A stretch of DNA of 64,000 nt, taken from Euryarchaeota archaeon SM23-78 (lineage in GTDB: Archaea > Nanobdellota > Nanobdellia > Woesearchaeales > SM23-78). Every line of letters begins with the position of its first letter. Within the stretch, counting starts at the first letter, position 1. The DNA lies in contig LSSJ01000026.1 in NCBI GenBank assembly GCA_001595785.1, forward strand, positions 1 to 64,000, written 5' to 3'. Below the pieces are notes generated by a model. That model was not told where the DNA came from. It saw only the letters and a program-made list of their open reading frames with translations, and made no database searches. The position numbers were made by a program, and so were the translations under genes. Below are positions 34,418 through 42,484 of the stretch, piece by piece.

Positions 34418-37400
34418 ATGAGTACCAGTCCATTATTCATTGGCAACTTTGAATTTGAAGGTAAAGAGTCTCCTTTATCTCTAACTGTATGGCACGGAGA
34501 CCAGACCTATCATTTCTCGACTAATTTTATAGGTATTTATCCATGCCTCCCAATGAGGCTTAGTGAAGCAAAAAAAAAGACTATTTTTCCACCTGTTATA
34601 GAGAAGAAAGCATCTCTTGAAGAAAAGCTTAGAGAGCATGATTTAAAAAAAACAGATTTCTATGATGTAAGGCCGGGAGAGTTCTGCTCTGAAATCACAG
34701 ATAATACCATTGTACAGTTCTTAATGGATAAAAGAGATTATGATAAACTAGACAAAGACACTAAGAAGGAGTTTGCAACTTGTCACAAGCAAAGCCTTAT
34801 GTGGCAAGGTCTTTATCTAAGAAAAGTTGAGTTTGAACCTTGGCTCTTAAATATATTAGAAGAAAAAAATAACCTTGACTCCTTGTTCAAATCCTTGTAC
34901 AGGTCAATGCTAAGAAGCAATAAGTCAAGGGCAAAGGAATCTTTAAAGCCTGTAATTGACTTTATAAAAAAGGAATATACAGAAGAAGATTTTGATAACA
35001 GAATGATTCCTCTTCTGTTCAACACCATAGGCTACAAGTTTAAGGATAAAGAATCCAGGAATAAAGTAATTCACATATTCAAAGAAACCAGGCGTCAATT
35101 TAAGAACGAGCACCACTATATAAATGCACAGAAAAAATTGTTCAGACCTTTAGGGATATGGTTTGATTATCCTAACCCAACCAATAAATCTGGAAAAAAG
35201 CAAATAAAAAAGCTCATGAAAAGGTCTTATGGTGAAAGATTATTTGAGAACTGCAAAAGGGTGTTTGGAGAGAGAGGAATAGATGAGGTGGTGATTAAGG
35301 AAAGAGAGATATATATACAAAAAATAGAGCAAGGAAAGTTATTAGAAGATTTGAAAAGGCTTTTGGATGACAGAAAAACTCATTTAAATGTCGAGGAATA
35401 TGTTGAGGATATCAAGTACCAGTTAGAAAACCTGTTTCTTCAAGTTCAAGATTTTAATGTTGAGAGCAAGACACGCAAAGATTTTAGAAAAATAATGCAT
35501 AATAAATTAAGAGATGCAGCAAGTTATCCCAAAACAGCCTTTGTAAAAGCTCAGCAGATAAATAAAAAGAAACAAAGCTTGGAAGAAAAAATAAAGAAAA
35601 TAAAGAACACAAACAAAGCATTCTATGATTATGATAACCAAAGAATGTTCCTGTTTCTAGATATAATGCATAGAAACAAGGAAAAAAAGCTGTACTTTGA
35701 TGGGATAAATCTAAAAGAAATGCTTTCTGCAAGAGAATTAATATACAAAACCCCTCTTGTACTCTTTGATATAGAAAAATTCCAGTATGGCACACCCAAA
35801 GAAGTTGTTAATGCAATTGTGATGATAATAAGGACTGCTTTGGGCAAATTCATTCGCACCCTAGATGTTAACATAAAATCAGATATAAAAACTATTGAGG
35901 GGTTTGAAGTAAATTATCATAGATTTATCAAAAAGCTGGTTAAATCTGCAGCAGATAATATCAATCCTCGCCGACCCTTTCTTCATTTTACACATGGCTC
36001 TTATGACTGGGAGCACTTAAAAGAGACCAGGCTCTTCAGGCTTGGACAGGAAAGAACAATCCTGCCAAGACAGGTGGTGCATGAAGAGTTTATTAAGCGC
36101 TACGATATATTAGGAGCAATAATAAATACAGTTACTCTGACAAAAATAATATGGCCTCATCTCTTAAATCATAGATTAGCAACAGTAACTAATAAGCTTT
36201 ACAAAAACGCAGACATGGAGAGAGTGTTTGAGAAATTATTTGACCATCCAGAGCTAAGAGAAGAAGCCAGGCTTGCTGAACAAGGAGATGAAGAAGCAGC
36301 TTATAACCTATTCTCATATACAGTAAGCGACGCAGAAGACCCTCTTAAAGCCTTGCTTCATCCAAAAAACCAATATATATTTTTTGATCTGCTTGATGTT
36401 TGCGATACCTTTGGCATAACCTTGGACCAGGCAAGCTCTAATGCTAACACAGCAGCTCATCTCTGGGAAAAAAAATATTTTGAAAATACCGGAGGAGTTC
36501 TCTCCCCAGGCTTCTATAGGCAACTACAACTAGACCTGGCTAGAGAGTTCAGGGATAAGTACACTGAGTACAGAACTCAACACTTATTAGAGCAAGGTTT
36601 AGAAATAGAGTTTGATAGAGGGCTTATTAAGGAAGTAAGCCAATTGTACTTTTCACCAGAATATTTGATTTGTGATATCTTATATCCTGCTTTTCCAGAA
36701 GTCAAAGCATTTGTAGACAGAACCATGAAGATAAAAAATAATCCTGAGAGACAGATGAGCAGACTACAATATGTAAAGCCCTTGATTGTGAGCATGCTCA
36801 CAGATTTGTATGGTATTCATAAGAAAGAAAAAGAGATTGACGAATTAAAGAAGGAAAAAGAGGAACGTGATGCTAAAACAAAAAAAATGCTTGATAGCGA
36901 AGAAAAAAAACAAGAAAAAAAAGAGTGTGAAGAACAAGCCCAACTTTTATATGAAAGAATACTAAGTCTGAGCAGAAAAAAATATTTTTTTAATAAGCTC
37001 TTTGGTGTTACATGTGAACAAGTAGAGAAAAAAGTACAAGGAGCTTATAAAAAAGTAGCAGATTTTATTAACAAGAACGATAATATTCATTCCTTAAATA
37101 TAAAAGGCAATTTTATTTATGCTAAAGAAAGTCTTTCAAATGATGTGTTAAGACAAGCAGGTTTGTTCAGGGTTAAAACAAACCCAGAAATCCTTAATAT
37201 GGGGATGAACGAATTAACCTTTTTTGCTGATGGCCAGTACGCTGGTTTTCCCTCAAGATTAGACATGCCTAATTATAATTACAGCATGTTTGAGATAAGA
37301 ATCTTAAGGAATGTTCTGGATTATATATTTAAGCAGGATTATTTTAATGCATTGCAAACAGTTAATACAGCTGCTTCAAAGATAGGCAGCTTGGATGTTG

Positions 37401-37825
37401 TGCTTGCCAATCCAAAAATAGACAAGAATACAAGGTTCAGGCTTGACTTGTTAAGACATAACAGAAGTAAAAACCTATATATAGGCACTGAAGAAAAAGG
37501 AAAAAGAGAGTTTACAGAGGATGATAAGCATAGGTTTATGCCTGGTTTGGATTATTACATGAACCAGTTCAGAAGAAATTTTTTTGGATTAACCAACAAA
37601 GATATTGATGTTAATGCGCGTATAGCCAAGCTTATAGGGGGGATAGTAAACATGGGAGAAGACAATTCTGGTCAATCAAAAAAAGAGTATGCTTTTCAAA
37701 GACAACTTTACAAGGATATTGTTTCAGAAAGAATGCTTGCTCGTGAAGAAGTAATGAAAATACTTGAACCAGAGCCTGTAATGCAAGAACCAAGCGGTCA
37801 ATTCATTCTTTTTAGAAAGAAATGA
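34418..37825 (+). CDS. family B DNA polymerase-like protein with exonuclease motifs and degraded polymerase site
   Basis: 1135 residues, soluble. ExoI-like FDIEKF (Asp451, Glu453), ExoII-like THGSYDWEHL (Asp530) and ExoIII YTVSD (Tyr634-x3-Asp638) fit the proofreading exonuclease of PolB enzymes in order and spacing. A later ITLDQASSNANTAAHLW resembles the PolB block before the palm. Motif A would be CDILYPAF (Asp753), motif B ends LYG (798), and motif C would be IYAKES (901-905) in place of YGDTDS, so the polymerase acidic residues are lost. I infer an inactivated polymerase keeping exonuclease, akin to archaeal PolB2. A coiled coil lies at about 805-860. Confidence 0.55.
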   Translation: MSTSPLFIGNFEFEGKESPLSLTVWHGDQTYHFSTNFIGIYPCLPMRLSEAKKKTIFPPVIEKKASLEEKLREHDLKKTDFYDVRPGEFCSEITDNTIVQFLMDKRDYDKLDKDTKKEFATCHKQSLMWQGLYLRKVEFEPWLLNILEEKNNLDSLFKSLYRSMLRSNKSRAKESLKPVIDFIKKEYTEEDFDNRMIPLLFNTIGYKFKDKESRNKVIHIFKETRRQFKNEHHYINAQKKLFRPLGIWFDYPNPTNKSGKKQIKKLMKRSYGERLFENCKRVFGERGIDEVVIKEREIYIQKIEQGKLLEDLKRLLDDRKTHLNVEEYVEDIKYQLENLFLQVQDFNVESKTRKDFRKIMHNKLRDAASYPKTAFVKAQQINKKKQSLEEKIKKIKNTNKAFYDYDNQRMFLFLDIMHRNKEKKLYFDGINLKEMLSARELIYKTPLVLFDIEKFQYGTPKEVVNAIVMIIRTALGKFIRTLDVNIKSDIKTIEGFEVNYHRFIKKLVKSAADNINPRRPFLHFTHGSYDWEHLKETRLFRLGQERTILPRQVVHEEFIKRYDILGAIINTVTLTKIIWPHLLNHRLATVTNKLYKNADMERVFEKLFDHPELREEARLAEQGDEEAAYNLFSYTVSDAEDPLKALLHPKNQYIFFDLLDVCDTFGITLDQASSNANTAAHLWEKKYFENTGGVLSPGFYRQLQLDLAREFRDKYTEYRTQHLLEQGLEIEFDRGLIKEVSQLYFSPEYLICDILYPAFPEVKAFVDRTMKIKNNPERQMSRLQYVKPLIVSMLTDLYGIHKKEKEIDELKKEKEERDAKTKKMLDSEEKKQEKKECEEQAQLLYERILSLSRKKYFFNKLFGVTCEQVEKKVQGAYKKVADFINKNDNIHSLNIKGNFIYAKESLSNDVLRQAGLFRVKTNPEILNMGMNELTFFADGQYAGFPSRLDMPNYNYSMFEIRILRNVLDYIFKQDYFNALQTVNTAASKIGSLDVVLANPKIDKNTRFRLDLLRHNRSKNLYIGTEEKGKREFTEDDKHRFMPGLDYYMNQFRRNFFGLTNKDIDVNARIAKLIGGIVNMGEDNSGQSKKEYAFQRQLYKDIVSERMLAREEVMKILEPEPVMQEPSGQFILFRKK

Positions 37826-37831
37826 TTTTGT

Positions 37832-38872
37832 TCATCCAAAGGCATAGCTCAACACATAAATCTTGTTAAGAATTTCCACGTTACCCAGCACAAATGTCTC
37901 TACCAAGGCTCCTATGATGAACACAAGAATTGCAATTATGAACAAGGTATAATTATTAAGAAACACCTTTTTGAGTTTCTTTTGCTGGAAAAACCTGCCA
38001 ATAAAGTAAACCATAACAGTGATTAATACAAAGGATACTAAGTTAAATGCTAGCATGCTCTCCGCTCTAAAAGCATGTATATAAATGTATCTTAAGAAAA
38101 AGATAAGAGCAGCCCCACATATAACATAGAAAATAAAGTTCCTAATATCAGATTTCTGCTTGACAATCTCATCAGATATAATCCCCCCAGAGATAGCAGA
38201 TAATATATAAGCCCCTCCTTCAAGGATTACATGAGGCAAGGTAATAATAAGAATAAGAAGCAAGTACCACCAAGGACTGACTCCTGCAGCCAAACCTGCT
38301 GACCAAGCCCTGTAACCAAACAAGGCCCCCCAGCTGCTAGCATTCCATGCAATAAAAAAGATAGCACCATCACCAGCAATAACTGCTAATAAAAAACAAG
38401 CCAACAATACCCACCAGTTATTAGCTAGGATGCTAAGAAAAGTGCCAAAATCAAAAGCCCTGCCTCTAAGAGCAGGGTCAACAAATAACTGTTCCTTAAA
38501 GATGTTAAAAGTATCAACTCCTAGCTGAGGAAGAACAAAAGAATAAAAGGTATATGTTAAATAGATGCCAAAGAAAATACTAAAATAAACCCTTATGGCT
38601 TGGTTGTTCTTAAAAAAATGTTTTATAGAAGCCCAGTGAGTAAGCTTCAGCCTTTGCTCTTTCTCCTCCTCACGCTCCTCTTTTTTAAACATCTTTTGAA
38701 GATAAGGAAGAATAAGCAGAGAAGTAAAGATAACAGACACAATACCAGAGTTGGCGCCGAATAATAAGCGAGCAGCTATTATGCCAACAGTTGAGTATAT
38801 AACAGCAATAAGAAAGGCATAGCCAACCCTTTTCTCAAGCCATTTCTCAGGGAATAAGTGTTCAAGGACCAT
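37832..38872 (-). CDS. SpoIIM-family (DUF95) integral membrane protein
   Basis: 346 residues with about eight membrane helices, a charged loop (KKEEREEEKEQR, about 63-75), and the SpoIIM-like stretch AFDFGTFLSILANNWWV...AWNASSWGALFGYR with LPHVILEGGAYILSA. Function in archaea unknown; bacterial SpoIIM takes part in peptidoglycan remodelling during engulfment. Convergent with the PolB-like gene, six bases apart. Confidence 0.8.
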   Translation of the reverse strand: MVLEHLFPEKWLEKRVGYAFLIAVIYSTVGIIAARLLFGANSGIVSVIFTSLLILPYLQKMFKKEEREEEKEQRLKLTHWASIKHFFKNNQAIRVYFSIFFGIYLTYTFYSFVLPQLGVDTFNIFKEQLFVDPALRGRAFDFGTFLSILANNWWVLLACFLLAVIAGDGAIFFIAWNASSWGALFGYRAWSAGLAAGVSPWWYLLLILIITLPHVILEGGAYILSAISGGIISDEIVKQKSDIRNFIFYVICGAALIFFLRYIYIHAFRAESMLAFNLVSFVLITVMVYFIGRFFQQKKLKKVFLNNYTLFIIAILVFIIGALVETFVLGNVEILNKIYVLSYAFG

Positions 38873-38898
38873 TTATACCTCTTTTTCTGATTATATAT

Positions 38899-39996
38899 TC
38901 AATACAAGCACCTACCCCCATAACATCCGTTAGGACAGTAGTAAGGCATTCCTGCAGGTGAATTTTGTTCGCAAAAGTATTCAAATAAGCTTCTGTTATT
39001 CTGACATGTATCTGTATAGTTATAGCTTATTGTTCCATTATAGCCATACACTATTCCCTCAACATAATAGTTAATTCCCCCATCAGTGTCATTACACCAC
39101 ATAACTAGGTTCTGGCAGGCACCGTCAGAGCAAGTATATGAACAAGGGTATTTTTCTGTTCTTATCTGATTACCTTCACAATAAGTTTCATAGAGAACAT
39201 GTTGTCCAGTATCACTGTCATAAGTGCATGAGTCCCAGTGCCTGGTATACCCGTCATCTTTGGTGGCATAGCCCTTCACATAATAATTCTTGCCACCGTC
39301 AGTCTCAGCGCAGTTAGTTGTTTCTAAATTGCAGTTTTCATTGCATCCATCACCATTGTTGGTGTTGCCATCATCGCATTGCTCTCCTTGCTCTAAAACT
39401 CCATTTCCACATACAGGTCCTGAAATACACTCGCTTGTGTCAAACTTACAATCATCACTACAATTCAAGACTCCGCCTGCAAATCCCAGGTCAACACAGG
39501 TTTTTCCATTAAGATTGTATCCATCACATTGTTCTCCTGCCTCTATCTGCCCATTCCCACACAGAGAGGTGTGTTCTTTACAAGCACCGTTCTCACACCC
39601 ATAAGGGCAGTCATATAGATAAGCTGCTCCATAGTTATTATTACAATAGACTTCTCTTAGCCTAACACTGGATAAACAGCTGTCTGTTGGGTCAAACTTT
39701 TTAGGCATAGGACCTGAGATAACTCCATAGGTATAATAATTTAAGCCTCCATCAGAATCAACACAATCCTTTTTACTAGGGGGTTTTCCTTCTCCACCCC
39801 CTCCTGGTATTCCTCCTTTTGCCTCACCAACAAGATTATAATCTTCACCTTGTTCATAGGTATCATATGTAGCTGTCTGTGCATTTAGGGTTAGTATAAC
39901 AATTACTACTATAGCAATGATTGCTACTATTGCTATAATTGCAAAATTATAGTTGGTTTTTATTTTGTTAGTTTTTTGCTTAACCATTTTTTTCAC
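38899..39996 (-). CDS. Cys-rich surface protein with DUF4215-like repeats
   Basis: 365 residues: membrane anchor KTNYNFAIIAIVAIIAIVVI (about 13-36) then four to five Cys-rich modules. Two are of the CGNGxxExGEQCD type (about 145-225; DUF4215-like), and three are of a CxDxDGGxNYYxxG type (about 78, 230 and 300). The same modules decorate the C terminus of the subtilase ending at 46864. Likely displayed on the cell surface with many disulfides. Confidence 0.75.
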   Translation of the reverse strand: MKKMVKQKTNKIKTNYNFAIIAIVAIIAIVVIVILTLNAQTATYDTYEQGEDYNLVGEAKGGIPGGGGEGKPPSKKDCVDSDGGLNYYTYGVISGPMPKKFDPTDSCLSSVRLREVYCNNNYGAAYLYDCPYGCENGACKEHTSLCGNGQIEAGEQCDGYNLNGKTCVDLGFAGGVLNCSDDCKFDTSECISGPVCGNGVLEQGEQCDDGNTNNGDGCNENCNLETTNCAETDGGKNYYVKGYATKDDGYTRHWDSCTYDSDTGQHVLYETYCEGNQIRTEKYPCSYTCSDGACQNLVMWCNDTDGGINYYVEGIVYGYNGTISYNYTDTCQNNRSLFEYFCEQNSPAGMPYYCPNGCYGGRCLY

Positions 39997-40008
39997 CCAT
40001 TAATTTTT

Positions 40009-40752
40009 TCATATTATCCTATCACTAGGAACATCACCTATATATACTTCCTTTGTAAGTCTTGAAGCCCAAGGACAAAAAACACAATTAGGAAGAAATG
40101 CACCGCAAACTTCTTCTAGATATTTTTCTACATCTCTAAATGCTCCATCACATACCTCAATTGCAGTAGCAAAGAACTGTATTGAGAAAGGTGATAAATG
40201 ATAACTCCAGCCAGGATTGTAATCAGCAGGCTGCTTTACAACTGTTCCCATTACATGAGTTTTTTCTGTTTCTCTTCCTGCTAATATATCCCTTGCTTCC
40301 TGTATTCTTATTGGATCAATTAATTTAATGATAAGGGTATCCTCCCATGCATCTATAACCTCAAAATAAGCTTCTTCTATTTTCTTGCACTCGCCAAAGT
40401 AATCCCTTGAAACTTGGGCCATTCTCCTGTAACAATCATTACTATAAGTCTTGCCATTACACCCGCACACAGGATTCCAAAGGTCAAAGCAGTTCTGAGG
40501 AATGTATATGCATCTACCTTTTGTTGCTAAGCAATCCATAAACTCACAGAACTGGTTGCCAGGGCAGTCATTATTGCTAGAGCAAGAACCTGTTTTTCTA
40601 GACAGACTTTCAGAACCAGCTCTTTTAGCATCTCCAACACTATTCTTATAATTCATTTGCCTGTAATTAGCTATAATCACAGCAGTCGCTATCAAAACAA
40701 TAATAACTGCCAGCATAATAATACCATACTTGGGTTTATGCTGCTTTCCCAC
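40009..40752 (-). CDS. membrane-anchored Kazal-domain protein with BP74-like domain
   Basis: 247 residues: membrane helix (about 9-28), a small Cys-rich segment, a Kazal-type protease inhibitor domain (88-122, NPVCGCNGKTYSNDC with the closing GEC), and a C-terminal domain (about 128-235) that resembles the BP74 N-terminal fold (YHLSPFSIQFF, AIEVCDGAF). A plausible role is inhibition of secreted proteases, and a large subtilase gene lies 1.7 kb away, but this is inference. Confidence 0.65.
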   Translation of the reverse strand: MGKQHKPKYGIIMLAVIIVLIATAVIIANYRQMNYKNSVGDAKRAGSESLSRKTGSCSSNNDCPGNQFCEFMDCLATKGRCIYIPQNCFDLWNPVCGCNGKTYSNDCYRRMAQVSRDYFGECKKIEEAYFEVIDAWEDTLIIKLIDPIRIQEARDILAGRETEKTHVMGTVVKQPADYNPGWSYHLSPFSIQFFATAIEVCDGAFRDVEKYLEEVCGAFLPNCVFCPWASRLTKEVYIGDVPSDRII

Positions 40753-40834
40753 CTTTCACCACTCTTTTTATCATTTAAATTGTTGATATTTCAATTTTTA
40801 ATTTAGTATTATAAAAAGATTTCCATAAAATCCA

Positions 40835-40971
40835 CACTGGACCAATCCTTTAGGAAAGCATTGATGGTGCTCAGAAACAAAGTTTCTGGCACCGCAAAAA
40901 TCATTAGTAAGATTTTTGCCGGAAAAGTGCGGGTACGTGTCTGAGAAGAACCCGCAATGGACGCACTGGAC
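40835..40971. repeat. hairpin cluster bounded by 8-bp direct repeats
   Basis: CACTGGAC occurs at 40835-40842 and 40964-40971. Between them are three hairpins: GGTGC-T-CAGAAAC/GTTTCTG-GCACC (40866-40893, one bulged T), GCAAAAATC/GATTTTTGC (40894-40919) and GCGGGT/ACCCGC (40929-40955). The first belongs to the bulged hairpin family found at 12664, 48873 and 48970. Together with the leader at 41013, this accounts for the gap of about 400 bases between the Kazal gene and the radA operon. Confidence 0.5.
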
Positions 40972-40985
40972 ATGGGGGCGTAGGG

Positions 40986-40993
40986 TATATAAA
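40986..40993 (+). promoter_or_regulatory. TATA box of the radA operon
   Basis: TATATAAA followed by a predicted start about 25 bases downstream, near 41015, leaving a structured leader of about 135 bases before the first ATG. Confidence 0.6.
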
Positions 40994-41012
40994 GGACTAT
41001 TGCTTCTCTATC

Positions 41013-41150
41013 TGTAAGGTAAGCACGTAATTCTTACCTTTTCTTTCATTTCTTTGTTGAAATGAAAGAACCTCCGGCTCTCTGGCGCCTTAGCAGCGCC
41101 TAACTAAGAGGGCTTTGAAACAAAATGCGAAAGCAAAGGAGGCGGTTGGA
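41013..41150 (+). promoter_or_regulatory. structured 5' leader of the radA operon
   Basis: Consecutive hairpins: AAGGTAAG/CTTACCTT (41017-41041), a perfect 12-bp TTCTTTCATTTC/GAAATGAAAGAA (41041-41070) and GGCGC/GCGCC (41084-41100), then the ribosome site AAAGGAGGCGG (41136-41146). The unusual length and pairing suggest regulation of translation or RNA stability. No known riboswitch class is recognised. Confidence 0.5.
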
Positions 41151-41417
41151 ATGGAAAAACCAAACAAGCCTATAAAAAAGTTTAAGGCAGGAGCTATTTC
41201 TGCAACTATCTGGGAAAACCAGGGCAAAAATAAACAAGGAGAGAGCATAAGCTATAACAGTATTAGCTTTGACAGGAACTACAAAGATGCTAATGATGAG
41301 TGGCAGACAACTAATTCATTAAGGATGTCTGACCTGCCCAAAGCAGCCCTTGTTCTGAACAAGGCTTATGAGTTTCTGGCCCTTAACAGGCCAGAAGCTG
41401 AAACCGAAGCTGAGTAA
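41151..41417 (+). CDS. small conserved protein, possible single-strand nucleic-acid binder
   Basis: 88 residues with a compact beta-sheet/helix pattern: KKFKAGAISATIWENQG, ISYNSISFDRNYKD, WQTTNSLRMSDLPKAALVLNKAYEFL. Proteins with this layout are common in small archaea and some bacteria and lack assigned function; the pattern recalls PC4/Whirly-type ssDNA-binding folds (inference). The ATG at 41151 follows AAAGGAGG; a TTG start at 41115 is discarded. It is cotranscribed with radA, 12 bases upstream. Confidence 0.75.
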   Translation: MEKPNKPIKKFKAGAISATIWENQGKNKQGESISYNSISFDRNYKDANDEWQTTNSLRMSDLPKAALVLNKAYEFLALNRPEAETEAE

Positions 41418-41429
41418 GAGGTGATGTTC

Positions 41430-42455
41430 ATGCAGCAGTTACAAACTATTAAAAAAGTGGAAAAATTTAAAATAAAGAAAGAGGTTCCAAAGTTGATGCC
41501 TTCTAAAAAGCAGGAGAAAAAGGAGAAAGAGCTTAAGATAGAGGACTTGCCAGGTATAGGAGCAGCAACAGCAGAGAAACTAAGACTGTCTGGTTTTGAT
41601 AATCTTATGAGCATAGCAGTGGCCACTCCTGGAGAGATTATTGATGTGGCTGGTGTTACAGAAGCAACTGCTAGAAAAGCTATCAAGGCTGCAAGGGACA
41701 GCTTGGATATGGGATTCCAGTCAGGCATTGACTTGATGCAGAAAAGAGAGCAAGTAGAAAAGATAAGCACTGGTAGCAAGAACTTTAACACCCTCTTAGC
41801 AGGGGGTGTTGAGACAGGTGCTATTACTGAGTGTTTTGGTCCTTATGGTAGTGGTAAGACTCAGATAGGGCATGTATTAGCAGTGCAAACCATAGTCAAA
41901 GACCCTGAAGCAGTAGCAGTATATATTGATACAGAGAACACATTCAGACCTAACAGGATAAAGCAGTTTGCACAAGCCTTAGGTCAAGACCCTAATAAGA
42001 TACTGAAGAACATTAAGGTTGCAAGGGCTTTTAACTCAGACCACCAGATGCTGCTAGCTGAGAAAGCTGAGGAGCTCATTAAGCAAGGCTTAAAAGTAAA
42101 GATGATAGTTGTGGATTCTCTTACAGCTCATTTCAGAGCAGAATTCGTGGGTAGAGGCACCCTTGCTGAAAGGCAGCAAAAGTTGAATAAACACATGCAT
42201 ACCTTGTCAAAAATGGCAGATATGTATAACCTTGCTGTTTATGTAACAAACCAAGTCATGGCAAAGCCTGACATGTTCTTTGGAGACCCAACAGAAGCCA
42301 TAGGAGGACACATAGTAGCTCATAACAGCACTTACAGACTCTACCTAAGAAGAGGCAAGAAAGGAACAAGAGTTGCTAAATTAGTGGATGCGCCTGACCT
42401 AGCAGACGACGAATGTATCTTTAAGATTACAGAAAAAGGCATTGAGGATGCTTAA
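41430..42455 (+). CDS. radA: DNA repair and recombination protein RadA
   Basis: 341 residues: lysine-rich start, helix-hairpin-helix domain (about 36-95, LPGIGAATAEKLRLSGF), and RecA core with Walker A GPYGSGKT (137-144), VAVYIDTENTF, Walker B MIVVDSLTAHFRAEF and the L2-like MAKPDMFFGDPTEAIGGHIVAH. Full length for archaeal RadA recombinase. The ATG at 41430 is preferred because GAGGTG lies six bases upstream; a GTG at 41421 falls within the site. Confidence 0.96.
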   Translation: MQQLQTIKKVEKFKIKKEVPKLMPSKKQEKKEKELKIEDLPGIGAATAEKLRLSGFDNLMSIAVATPGEIIDVAGVTEATARKAIKAARDSLDMGFQSGIDLMQKREQVEKISTGSKNFNTLLAGGVETGAITECFGPYGSGKTQIGHVLAVQTIVKDPEAVAVYIDTENTFRPNRIKQFAQALGQDPNKILKNIKVARAFNSDHQMLLAEKAEELIKQGLKVKMIVVDSLTAHFRAEFVGRGTLAERQQKLNKHMHTLSKMADMYNLAVYVTNQVMAKPDMFFGDPTEAIGGHIVAHNSTYRLYLRRGKKGTRVAKLVDAPDLADDECIFKITEKGIEDA

Positions 42456-42484
42456 AATTATTTTATTATTTTTCTATTTAGATT

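Noticed and set aside
40995-41110. tRNA or known riboswitch in the radA leader
   Set aside because: The hairpins do not form a cloverleaf, have no T-loop GTTCRA, and match no riboswitch core I know.
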